Assembly (NCBI GenBank): GCA_016707005.1
Contig: JADJIQ010000005.1
Location: 434,001 to 498,000, forward strand
Direction: 5' to 3'
Length of the DNA: 64,000 nt
Origin: Ignavibacteria bacterium
GTDB lineage: Bacteria > Bacteroidota > Ignavibacteria > Kapaibacteriales > Kapaibacteriaceae
The position numbers and the translations under genes are program-made. Under the pieces are notes generated by a model that saw only the letters and a list, made by a program, of their open reading frames with translations, was not told the DNA's origin and searched no databases. Positions 36,049 to 44,456 of this stretch are shown piece by piece. The first letter of the stretch is position 1; the number at the start of each line of letters is the position of its first letter.

Positions 36049-38904
36049 ATGAATCGAACCCTGACGCTTCTTTGCGCCACCGTATTCCTCGTTGTCTCTG
36101 CATTGTCACAGACTGACAATCCACATGCACGGCATATGGAGCGCGCTCATCCAACGCCGCTTCGCAACGTGAACTACGATGGTCTCACGTACATGGTGCC
36201 GATGCTCACGGAGAAGGTCTATCCAAGCCTCTTCCTCAACGTGAACATGATCGTTGAAGAGACAGATCCGCTTCCGGCACAGAACGAATCGTCCATCGCC
36301 GTCAACCCACGCAACCCACGTCAGCTCATTGGTTCGGCTGTAGACTACCGGCTCAGCTCCTCTACATGGGCCTACTACTCAACTGACGCTGGTGCAACGT
36401 GGGAGAATATCACACTCGGCACTGCTCGTATCGGTTGGGCATCAAGCAATGACCCATCTGTGTGTTTTGATCATAACGGCAAGGGATACCTTGTCTACGG
36501 TGGTTTCAAACGCGAAGGCAATGTGCAGTTCGGCGAGAATGGCGTCTTCATCAGCTCCACTACGGATGGTGGAAAGACGTGGGGCATGAAACACACGGCC
36601 GTGATCATACACACCGGTCCACAGACGGCCGACTCAACATTCGAAGACAAGTACTACATCCACGCCGACACAGCTGCTACATCACCGTATCGTGGTCACC
36701 TCTACATTCCGTGGAAACGTGTTGTCAACCGCGACTCTTCAACACAGATCGTGATCTCGAAAAGCACGGATGAAGGGGCTACATGGTCCACCCCCACCTA
36801 CGTTAGCGATCGGTTCCCGCGTACATCTGAAGACACTACTTTCGGACAAAGTTTTCCTCTTGCACGCACAGGTCCCGATGGTTCTGTGCACCTTGTTTGG
36901 AACAGTGGAACAGAAGACGCGCTTCGATACGCACGATCTGTAGATGGTGGTGCTACATGGTCAGCACCGCGGATCATTCACACCTACAAGCCCTTTGGTA
37001 CAAAGAGCACGATCAACGGTCAAACCAACTCCCGTGTAAAAGGTGTTGTGCGAGCGGAGTGTTATCCAACACTAACCATTGACAACACCGGCGGCGCTCG
37101 CAACGGATGGTTGTATCTGACGTGGGCAGCAGACAACTACCCCAACGTCTACTTCTCGCGTTCAACAGATAATGGTACTACGTGGTCACCTGCTCGGATC
37201 GTGCATAGCGACACCACGAACGACCAATTCTGGTCATGGATCTCTCTCGATCCAACCTCCGGAGAGATCGCCATCATGTATAGTGACAGTCGCGATGACG
37301 TAGACAACATCCTCGTCAACACCTACGTGAGTTGGTCATCAGATGGCGGTACCACCTGGCTTGATCGTCGCATCGGCGATGATGTGAATGACCTACGTCG
37401 CAACCCATTCCAAGGCAACACCTTTGCCGGTGACTATTCCGGCTGCGACTTCTACAACGGCGTTGTCTATCCATCGTGGGTGGATATGCGCAATACGTAT
37501 GTGAACCCTGCCGACAACGATGTCTTCACAGCCATTGTAGATACACGAGCACCAGGAGCCCCTTCCACTTTTGCTGCTACAACCATTCCCAACCGTCCAA
37601 CACAGATCGACCTCACGTGGTCTGCTGTAACATCACTTGCGTATGGTCAGCCCCTTCCCCCCGATGCACGGATCATCATCCGCAGAGACGGATCACCGAT
37701 CGATACACTCGGCGTAACGGCTGTAGCAATGACCGATACGGGGCTCATCAAGTACCAACTCTACACCTATACACTTACTGTTGTTGCAGGGGGCAGATCA
37801 AGCACACCACGCGTTGCATCGGCATATGCAGGGGGCTCCAAGGAACTCCAGGCGCCACGATTGGTCTCTGCGGTAGGAAGCACAAGTCGAGAGACCGAGA
37901 TCGTTGTTGACCTGCCGAAACTTCGTCTCGACAATGTGACACAGATCATCAACCTCGCTGGGCTTGAGTCTGCGCTGACCGAGCAAAAGTTCGCAAAAGC
38001 ACTTGCCGTGACCGACACCGGTACTCGCACAACGCATCTCGTTACGCCGTCAGAGGACGGTTGGTATCGCGTGCAAGAACGAGTCCTTGATTCAGAAGGC
38101 AATACGAGTCCGCTCAGTGACTCACTTTGGATCTACACCGGATCGTTGCAGAGCGATGCGCAGAACTTCACCACAGAACCGCGGTACCACAAGATCCTCG
38201 GCAATTGGGGCAATGCAACCAACTTCTATCGGTCTGCTCCGGCATCGTATGCGCATAGTCCTAGTGGTGCATACCTTCCAAACAGACGGGACACCGTGCA
38301 GATATTTCCGTTTGCCGTTTCGTCGGCCGTGATCCCTGAATATCCAACTCCGGCGCTAACGGTTTCCGTTGCAGCCTTCATTGATCCAAGCGACACGATG
38401 TTCCTTGAGGTATCAACCAATGGAGAGCGCGGTTCCTACTCAGTGCTTGAATGGTGGAACTCCTCGCGAGATGCGCGCTGGAGCGATACTACCAAGGGCG
38501 AAGACGCATGGCGGACATACACAATGGTTCTGCCATACGAGCAAAAAGACGACACACTTCACTTCCGCCTGCGCTTCCGAAGCAACGCATCACGGCAATC
38601 AGATGGCTTCTACATGGATGATCTTGCTTTTGACTACATCAACAGCGTCGACGAAGAACAGTCAGCTATCTCCACCATCGCCCCCATTCCAACCTCGGCA
38701 TTTGTGAACGTCACCTTGCAGAACGATGCACCCGTCACACGCTGCGTGGTTGTTGATGCCCAAGGCACAACCCACAACGTTTCGTGGTATCAGTCGGGCC
38801 TCTCCCTTATTGCTAACGTTCAGCACCTTCCCCAAGGTGTCTATACTATCGCTATCGATCGTACTTCGTCTACGTCCCACTCCCCATTCCTCATTCTCCG
38901 CTAA
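36049..38904 (+). CDS. Secreted sialidase-like beta-propeller protein with Fn3 and T9SS sorting domain
   Basis: 951 residues. Signal peptide MNRTLTLLCATVFLVVSALSQ. A six-bladed-type propeller with six Asp-boxes: STDAGATW, TTDGGKTW, STDEGATW, SVDGGATW, STDNGTTW and SSDGGTTW (about residues 105-440). A fibronectin type III-like domain follows (PSTFAATTIPNRPTQIDLTW), then a beta-sandwich region and a C-terminal T9SS sorting domain (APIPTSAFVNVTLQ, LPQGVYTIAI, ending FLILR). Glycoside-hydrolase activity is not established, as no catalytic arginine triad was identified. The stop (38902-38904) lies in the next octamer array. Confidence 0.85.
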   Translation: MNRTLTLLCATVFLVVSALSQTDNPHARHMERAHPTPLRNVNYDGLTYMVPMLTEKVYPSLFLNVNMIVEETDPLPAQNESSIAVNPRNPRQLIGSAVDYRLSSSTWAYYSTDAGATWENITLGTARIGWASSNDPSVCFDHNGKGYLVYGGFKREGNVQFGENGVFISSTTDGGKTWGMKHTAVIIHTGPQTADSTFEDKYYIHADTAATSPYRGHLYIPWKRVVNRDSSTQIVISKSTDEGATWSTPTYVSDRFPRTSEDTTFGQSFPLARTGPDGSVHLVWNSGTEDALRYARSVDGGATWSAPRIIHTYKPFGTKSTINGQTNSRVKGVVRAECYPTLTIDNTGGARNGWLYLTWAADNYPNVYFSRSTDNGTTWSPARIVHSDTTNDQFWSWISLDPTSGEIAIMYSDSRDDVDNILVNTYVSWSSDGGTTWLDRRIGDDVNDLRRNPFQGNTFAGDYSGCDFYNGVVYPSWVDMRNTYVNPADNDVFTAIVDTRAPGAPSTFAATTIPNRPTQIDLTWSAVTSLAYGQPLPPDARIIIRRDGSPIDTLGVTAVAMTDTGLIKYQLYTYTLTVVAGGRSSTPRVASAYAGGSKELQAPRLVSAVGSTSRETEIVVDLPKLRLDNVTQIINLAGLESALTEQKFAKALAVTDTGTRTTHLVTPSEDGWYRVQERVLDSEGNTSPLSDSLWIYTGSLQSDAQNFTTEPRYHKILGNWGNATNFYRSAPASYAHSPSGAYLPNRRDTVQIFPFAVSSAVIPEYPTPALTVSVAAFIDPSDTMFLEVSTNGERGSYSVLEWWNSSRDARWSDTTKGEDAWRTYTMVLPYEQKDDTLHFRLRFRSNASRQSDGFYMDDLAFDYINSVDEEQSAISTIAPIPTSAFVNVTLQNDAPVTRCVVVDAQGTTHNVSWYQSGLSLIANVQHLPQGVYTIAIDRTSSTSHSPFLILR

Positions 38905-38947
38905 CCCTATCTAACATTCTAACACTCTAACCCTCTAGCACTCTAAC
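38900..38947. repeat. CTAACACT octamer array between convergent genes
   Basis: Five to six imperfect CTAACACT-type units (CTAACATT, CTAACACT, CTAACCCT, CTAGCACT). Both the plus-strand stop (38902-38904) and the minus-strand stop (38943-38945) are made by the repeat unit. Confidence 0.9.
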
Positions 38948-39260
38948 GCACCTTCACCGTCTTAATTGTGTTCGTTTGCTTCCCATCAGACACAACAACG
39001 AGATACATTCCTTGTGCCCAATCTGCACAGTCGACCACATACTCCTGTCGCCCTTCAATAGGGCGGTATCGTGGAAGAAGGTCAACAAGGCGAACACCGC
39101 TTGTAGATACAACTTCGAGCTGTTTAACATCTTGTTCTGAACCGCGCATTACTGAAACCGAAACAATGAGTGTTCCGTCAAACGTTCTAGGCTGTGCATC
39201 AACTGCGATACCCGATTGAAATACCGTCATTGCCACGAGTATTTGCGTAATGAACTGCAT
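38943..39260 (-). CDS. Minimal exported protein: signal peptide plus T9SS-like sorting domain
   Basis: 105 residues: signal peptide (MQFITQILVAMTVFQSGIAVDA) followed by about 80 residues that look like a T9SS C-terminal domain alone (LIVSVSVMRGSEQDVKQLEV, GVRLVDLLPRYR, GMYLVVVSDGK, ending KTVKVR). No cargo part is present. The start overlaps the stop of the upstream 39260-41713 gene by one base, so it could be a detached sorting domain or a separate partner of that gene. A frameshift split is also possible, but the upstream gene already has its own C-terminal domain. Confidence 0.65.
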   Translation of the reverse strand: MQFITQILVAMTVFQSGIAVDAQPRTFDGTLIVSVSVMRGSEQDVKQLEVVSTSGVRLVDLLPRYRPIEGRQEYVVDCADWAQGMYLVVVSDGKQTNTIKTVKVR

Positions 39261-41713
39261 TATTCTGCTCCATGCACCGAGATGAACGTTTCTCCTGTTC
39301 GTGAATTCGTAAGTAGGTAGATCCCTTGCATAGATGATTCTGGCGACACAACACTTCTACCGAGAACATCGTACATGGCAATGACGTTCTGATGCCACAT
39401 TGAGAGGGCCTGATTCCACGGAATACAACGCAATACTACTTTGTTCAGCAACTCACTACTCTCGTTAACCGATGTTGAGTTTGATGATCGGAAGCACCCA
39501 GTAGTTGTATTCAAATACAAGATATCATTAGAGCCATTGTAGGTCATGCTTATGACTTCTCCAAGTGGCTGGGCAGAAGTAGGCTGAAAGTCTCGCCATG
39601 TGCTACCTAGGTCGTCGGAAGCGATGATGCCGGTAGGCATGGCGAGTAAAACTGTAGAGTCTGACAATACAACTCCATCCCCTCCCGTGAATGTTAGTCC
39701 TCTCGACAAGGACTGTCGATGGGTTTCATTCCAGTCGTTCCCATCTATGTCGAACACAGTGACAGCTGCATCGTCAATAGTGTGATTCACTGATTCAGGG
39801 TCAAGAGGGGTTGGTATGAAGGACGTATCACGAATAACACGAGAAGAAAGAGTCGCGATCTTTCCGTTCGGTAAGGCTACCGAAGTGACGAAGTAGGACA
39901 AGTCCCTAACTTCTTTGCGTAAACGCCATGTGCTTCCATTGTCTGAGCTTGCAAGAACGTATCCACTTAACACAATCTTGGCTTCAAGAGTCTCAGCATC
40001 GCGTACATTAAGTCCAGATACAAATGCTACCAGCCTTCCATTGCCCGCATTAATAAGAGACGAAACGTACCTCGATTCTGCCCGCTCATTGATTGGCAGA
40101 AGATCTCCAAGACTAAAGGATGAGGTTAGTGTCCGTCCTTCAATTCTCGATATGCCACCCTTTACACCAAAGACGATTGATCCGTCGTCACTAACAACCA
40201 CTGACGACGTTGTGTCTTGGAAGAGAGTATCATACTGTAGCTCCATTGGCTCGATCATACGAAGTTTCGTTCCTGGAGTCAGAATCTTGCTGCCGAACGC
40301 TACCATTTGCCTAAAGCCAAGCGCAGTGTAGTCATATGGGCCATTAGTAGTTTTATCACGAACAAACCCGCTGACAGATCGGTCCTCCAACAAGCCCACA
40401 CCATTAACAGATCGAAGCAAACAATCTGTTACCAACTTACAATGCACAACTCCATCTTCAGTGACAACAGAATTCAGGATCTGTTCTGGACCGAGCACAT
40501 CAACGTCGTTTAACAATGAAGCTACACTCACATATCCGAATGGGTTAGCTAATACCAGACACCTACTCATTATTAAAAGTATATTCTGCGGAGCAAGCCT
40601 CCGCACATCGGTAACGTGCGGATACATAAGTTGAGAGGAATCCGCAATTCGAATCATTGGAGAGCTCGCTGGATCGATCTCTACTATACTATTACCCCAA
40701 CGGCTATTGGATGAGGGCTTCAAGACCTGAGATTCTGCCACGTCAGATGGAGTGTAAGTGATATCTGGTGCACTTCCATACTCCATCGGTGTCATACTTG
40801 GTCCGAACTCACCCCCTGCAATCCATCGATGAAAACTAGCCGGGCTCGTAGTTGAGTTCCTCATAAAAACGATGCCATTGCCAGATGAAATGATTCTCAT
40901 GCGGGAACGATTAAACTCATGTTGAACACCATCAATAGCAACACTTGTCTTGCACGAAACAGATCCTTCTGCCAATGATCCGAAACATAAGGTATCCGGT
41001 TCTTGCCCCTTTCCATTCTTCATCACTAATATGGATTCCATACCCAATAGTGCGATCGAATGAACACTGCCACTACCTGCATCTAGGTATGGGGCGTTGT
41101 AGACCTGTCCATTTCTGACGATCAGAAAGTCGCGCAATGCTTGGTTGCTCAATAGTATTGCACTTCGCAAGGATCGGTTACGATCACCGTAACCGTTCAT
41201 CTCTATCCAATTGTCACCACAGTCTGTTGATATAAAGCTAATGGGCATTGTTGTATCTGGCGCTTCTTTGTGACGGCCGTACGCATACATAAGTCCCGCG
41301 CCATGCAGTACAACTTCAGTGATTACATACGGAGTATTCCGAATCTGTGTATGTACTGTGCCCGCTCCCGTACGTGGGATAATGACGTATCGCCGCGCAT
41401 CAAAGCCCTCTTGAACGACAACAACGGAACCATCTTGGCAATCGGACGGCTTGTTTTTTTCGAAAGCAGGATCATTTACAATGCCATTAACCATTGAAAG
41501 CCTGAGGTGTGTTGCGTCAAGCCTCATTGGGGCGAGACGTTGCACAATCAACGGTATGTTATCATCAAACTGCGATGGCATTAACTCAACGGCTGTTCCC
41601 GTACCAACAATCATTCGTTGCTGGTAATGCACTTGAAAGTCAATTTGACTTACTACCGCCGTGTTGCCTATTGAGAGACAAGCAAGCACAGCGAGCGTCA
41701 GCCCGATGTTCAT
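39260..41713 (-). CDS. Secreted Asp-box protein with T9SS-like C terminus
   Basis: 817 residues from ATG 41713 (MNIGLTLAVLACLSIGNTAVVSQ, a good signal peptide). An upstream ATG at 41752 is possible but overlaps the previous gene. The body carries Asp-boxes STDCGDNW, SSDNGSTW and SDDLGSTW and is probably a beta-propeller surface protein. The end, MYDVLGRSVV then SMQGIYLLTNSRTG, matches a T9SS-type sorting domain. GC content is low (about 42-47% in sampled lines, against about 55% in dnaK), suggesting later acquisition. A perfect palindrome covers the start codon. Confidence 0.78.
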   Translation of the reverse strand: MNIGLTLAVLACLSIGNTAVVSQIDFQVHYQQRMIVGTGTAVELMPSQFDDNIPLIVQRLAPMRLDATHLRLSMVNGIVNDPAFEKNKPSDCQDGSVVVVQEGFDARRYVIIPRTGAGTVHTQIRNTPYVITEVVLHGAGLMYAYGRHKEAPDTTMPISFISTDCGDNWIEMNGYGDRNRSLRSAILLSNQALRDFLIVRNGQVYNAPYLDAGSGSVHSIALLGMESILVMKNGKGQEPDTLCFGSLAEGSVSCKTSVAIDGVQHEFNRSRMRIISSGNGIVFMRNSTTSPASFHRWIAGGEFGPSMTPMEYGSAPDITYTPSDVAESQVLKPSSNSRWGNSIVEIDPASSPMIRIADSSQLMYPHVTDVRRLAPQNILLIMSRCLVLANPFGYVSVASLLNDVDVLGPEQILNSVVTEDGVVHCKLVTDCLLRSVNGVGLLEDRSVSGFVRDKTTNGPYDYTALGFRQMVAFGSKILTPGTKLRMIEPMELQYDTLFQDTTSSVVVSDDGSIVFGVKGGISRIEGRTLTSSFSLGDLLPINERAESRYVSSLINAGNGRLVAFVSGLNVRDAETLEAKIVLSGYVLASSDNGSTWRLRKEVRDLSYFVTSVALPNGKIATLSSRVIRDTSFIPTPLDPESVNHTIDDAAVTVFDIDGNDWNETHRQSLSRGLTFTGGDGVVLSDSTVLLAMPTGIIASDDLGSTWRDFQPTSAQPLGEVISMTYNGSNDILYLNTTTGCFRSSNSTSVNESSELLNKVVLRCIPWNQALSMWHQNVIAMYDVLGRSVVSPESSMQGIYLLTNSRTGETFISVHGAE

Positions 41714-41722
41714 CGGGCTGAC
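41697..41722. promoter_or_regulatory. Perfect inverted repeat over the start codon of the 39260-41713 gene
   Basis: GTCAGCCCGATG (41697-41708) pairs with CATCGGGCTGAC (41711-41722) with a two-base spacer. The stem covers the chosen ATG on the minus strand, so mRNA folding would hide it. Without a T tract it is a poor terminator for the upstream gene. A translational control or a protein-binding site is possible (inference). Confidence 0.6.
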
Positions 41723-41739
41723 GCAAGCTTTTAGGCACA

Positions 41740-42459
41740 TCATGGTGCACAATCCGGATCTGTGTTACAACATTCAAGCCTCCTCGGGCAACTTTCAATA
41801 AGGAAGCATGGCTCGTAGCAGGATGAGTTAGAATAATCACATTCATTATAATCTGAAACAAAGCAACAGCCATTCGCAGCCCTCTCCCAGCCAGTCTCAA
41901 TAATACAACAGCCATCGCCGCACCTCTCAATGCAATTGGTGGTGCTATTGAAACTCACACATTTGGGGAAGATCACACTCCAGCAGTAAATCGATCCCGT
42001 TGCCAATGGCACGTTTGCACCTAGGTAGCCAGGATTCTTACACGGATCAAACCTGCACAGAATTGCCTCAAACACTAGCTTGACGTCCAAAGGGGAGGGA
42101 GGTGGATCTATAAAACACACCTTTGTGATGTGTGTGTATTGATTCATTTGCAGGTTGGAACAGAGACCAGGTAGCAATTGACCAATTCCAGGCCTTGTTA
42201 GACAACCAAAAATCTCAATCTCATAATCACGGCCATCAATGCAGATCGTCAACTGACCCATTGAGGCAGGTTCATCACAATCACAGGCACTTGTCATCGG
42301 AGATTCTACGGCAGATCTGATCCCTAGCCCAACTACACTTAATGCGCCTGGTTGGCTATGCCATGCGGCGGGGGGGGTAATAGAATACGCCGTCATTATG
42401 CACGACGTAGCAATGAATACGGCCAGAGTAGCTCTGGCTATTACATGAAACCCTTTCAT
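41740..42459 (-). CDS. Cysteine-rich exported protein, unknown
   Basis: 239 residues from ATG 42459 (MKGFHVIARATLAVFIATSC), preceded by a strong GAGGAGG ribosome-binding site; the longer frame to 42588 would run into the histidine-kinase end. After the signal peptide come about 25 cysteines, clustered in CDCDEP and especially the last 70 residues (CIERCGDGCC, CSYEPCF-like and CCNTDPDCAP patterns), which suggests a disulfide-bonded or metal-binding secreted domain. No family recognised. No octamer of the AGGGGGCT type lies in it. It ends about 27 bases before the start of the next cargo gene, with which it is probably co-transcribed. Confidence 0.7.
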   Translation of the reverse strand: MKGFHVIARATLAVFIATSCIMTAYSITPPAAWHSQPGALSVVGLGIRSAVESPMTSACDCDEPASMGQLTICIDGRDYEIEIFGCLTRPGIGQLLPGLCSNLQMNQYTHITKVCFIDPPPSPLDVKLVFEAILCRFDPCKNPGYLGANVPLATGSIYCWSVIFPKCVSFNSTTNCIERCGDGCCIIETGWERAANGCCFVSDYNECDYSNSSCYEPCFLIESCPRRLECCNTDPDCAP

Positions 42460-42571
42460 GGGTCCCTCCTCAATAAAGTAGAAAATGTATAAACCGCGTT
42501 CAGCGGCATCTATCAATAAATTTCTAGGGTAGGCAAATACAAAATAGAAAAAACTCGATTCCATCAAACAC

Positions 42572-43642
42572 CTAATTCTCCAACACAAACGATATCTCCG
42601 TCCCCCTGCCCACCCCGCTGTCTACTGCTATCGGCGCATGATGCGCTTCGAGAATATGCTTCACGATCGCTAGACCCAGACCGGTGCCGCCAACGGCTCG
42701 CGAGCGGTCTTTGTCAACGCGGTAGAACCGCTCAAAGATGCGTGGGAGTGACTCTTCGGGAATGCCGATGCCTGTGTCCCGAACGCTTATCCGCAGGGTA
42801 GTGTCAACATGTTTTGTGCTCACGTAGACATCTCCACCATCAACATTGTATTTGATGGCATTCTCAAGGAGATTGGTCATCACCTGCGTGAGACGTTCTT
42901 TATCGCCGTACACCGTTGAGTTCTCTGCGATGTCACAGTGCACGGTAACGTTGCGCTGCGCAGCGCGGATCTCCGTAGTGTGAACGATGTCGCGCAGGAG
43001 TTCTCCGATATCGAAATAGCGGAAGGAGAACTTGAGCTCACCGCTCTCGATCCGAGAGATATCGATAAGGTCGCTCAACAGAGCATTGAGACGGAGAGCA
43101 TTGTTGTAGGCTTTTTCGAGGAACTGCAGCGACACCTGCGGATCGTCCATTGCACCATCGAGCAACGTCTCCAGATATCCCTGCACACTGAAGATCGGAG
43201 TGCGGAGTTCGTGAGAAACGTTGGCAACGAATTCCGAGCGGACGCGTTCGAGTCGACGCATTTCGTCGATGTCCTTCGCTGCCTTGTGTGCAAGTCTGTT
43301 GATCGCATCAGCAACACGGACAACATCAAGCAATGCGTTCTTGCCGAGTTCGATCCTACCGCTCACGGCACCGTCAGTGATGGCATGTGTGATCTCGATG
43401 ATCCGATCAAGGGGCTCAACGATCCTTGTACGTTGGGACCGCAGGAAGATCCAGACACATGCCGCGCCCCCTCCCGAAACAAGGAGAATGAAGAGGAGGA
43501 TCCGAGGTGCACCGATGCCGGAAACGTCTGTTCCGGTAATTGCCAATACCACAAGAGCTGCGAGGTTCACGCCGACCAATGAAAGGGTCAGCCAGAACAT
43601 CGAAAACCGAGTTATCGTGGGTCTAATTGACGTTGGCGCCAT
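42572..43642 (-). CDS. Sensor histidine kinase, PhoR-like
   Basis: 356 residues. Two N-terminal membrane helices (about 15-40 and 48-68) with almost no extracytoplasmic loop, a HAMP-like linker, the phospho-acceptor box FVANVSHELRTPIFSVQG (about 138-155), and a HATPase domain with N box NLLENAIKYN, G1 DTGIGIPE and G2 GGTGLGLAI. The sequence type is PhoR-like. It follows the response-regulator gene by nine bases on the same strand, so they form one operon. A role in phosphate control is a guess: the pst operon is about 40 kb away in this window. Confidence 0.9.
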   Translation of the reverse strand: MAPTSIRPTITRFSMFWLTLSLVGVNLAALVVLAITGTDVSGIGAPRILLFILLVSGGGAACVWIFLRSQRTRIVEPLDRIIEITHAITDGAVSGRIELGKNALLDVVRVADAINRLAHKAAKDIDEMRRLERVRSEFVANVSHELRTPIFSVQGYLETLLDGAMDDPQVSLQFLEKAYNNALRLNALLSDLIDISRIESGELKFSFRYFDIGELLRDIVHTTEIRAAQRNVTVHCDIAENSTVYGDKERLTQVMTNLLENAIKYNVDGGDVYVSTKHVDTTLRISVRDTGIGIPEESLPRIFERFYRVDKDRSRAVGGTGLGLAIVKHILEAHHAPIAVDSGVGRGTEISFVLEN

Positions 43643-43651
43643 GAGCGCAAG

Positions 43652-44353
43652 TTAGACCTGTTCGGAGAAACGGTAGCCAACACCTTTTACCGTTTCTATC
43701 CAGGCACCGTAGGTCCCCAACTTCTCGCGCACCTTGCTGACGTGCACGTCCACGGTACGGTCGATCACATAGACGCTCTCGCCCCAGATGCGACGCAGGA
43801 GCGCCTCGCGGGAGAACACCTTACCACGGTTCGACGCAAGGAAGGCGAGCAGTTCGAATTCCTTCTTTGGGAAGAAGATCTCCTTGCCGTCCACTCGCAC
43901 CGTGTAGTTCTGACGGTTCACTTCCAGAGCACCCAGACGCAGGATCTCAGGGGCAGCAATGGTTTCGGTCCGGATCTTCTCTTGGCCGCGACGGATGATC
44001 GTTTTTACTCGGGCAAGCAAGACGCGGGGAGAGATCGGTTTCTGAATGTAATCGTCGGCGCCAAGCTCAAGTCCGAGGATCTGATCGATCTCACTTGACT
44101 TGGCGGTCAGAAACATGATAGCCGTTGTTGACAGCGAGGTATCCTGACGAAGGCTGCGGCAGACTTCAAAGCCGTCCATACCCGGCATCATGATGTCTAG
44201 GATGACCAGATCCGGACGTACGGTGGTAGCCACTTCAACTGCCTGGGTGCCATTGGAGGCCGTAAAGACCTTATAGCCCTCCTTGCTGAGGTTGTACGAG
44301 ATCAGGTCCACGATGTCCTGCTCGTCGTCCACTACCAAGATCTTCTTTTCCAT
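43652..44353 (-). CDS. OmpR/PhoB-family response regulator
   Basis: 233 residues. Receiver domain 1-120 with acidic pocket VVDDEQD, phospho-acceptor aspartate in LVILDIMMPGMDGFE (about residue 53) and lysine in FLTAKSSE; winged-helix DNA-binding domain 130-230 (FELLAFLASNRGKVFSREALL, VDVHVSKVREKLG, GVGYRF). First gene of the two-component operon. In the 103-base upstream gap, TTTACA (44378-44383) and TTAAAA (44390-44395) are spaced like a PhoP/PhoB-type direct repeat, but this is weak. Confidence 0.95.
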   Translation of the reverse strand: MEKKILVVDDEQDIVDLISYNLSKEGYKVFTASNGTQAVEVATTVRPDLVILDIMMPGMDGFEVCRSLRQDTSLSTTAIMFLTAKSSEIDQILGLELGADDYIQKPISPRVLLARVKTIIRRGQEKIRTETIAAPEILRLGALEVNRQNYTVRVDGKEIFFPKKEFELLAFLASNRGKVFSREALLRRIWGESVYVIDRTVDVHVSKVREKLGTYGAWIETVKGVGYRFSEQV

Positions 44354-44456
44354 GGAACAAACTTACCCCCTCAAAGCTTTACAGGAAGGTTAAAATCAGG
44401 TAACGTCACGGGGTAGTGCGAGGGCGAACCTTCACTATCTTTCACGTGGACCCTCT

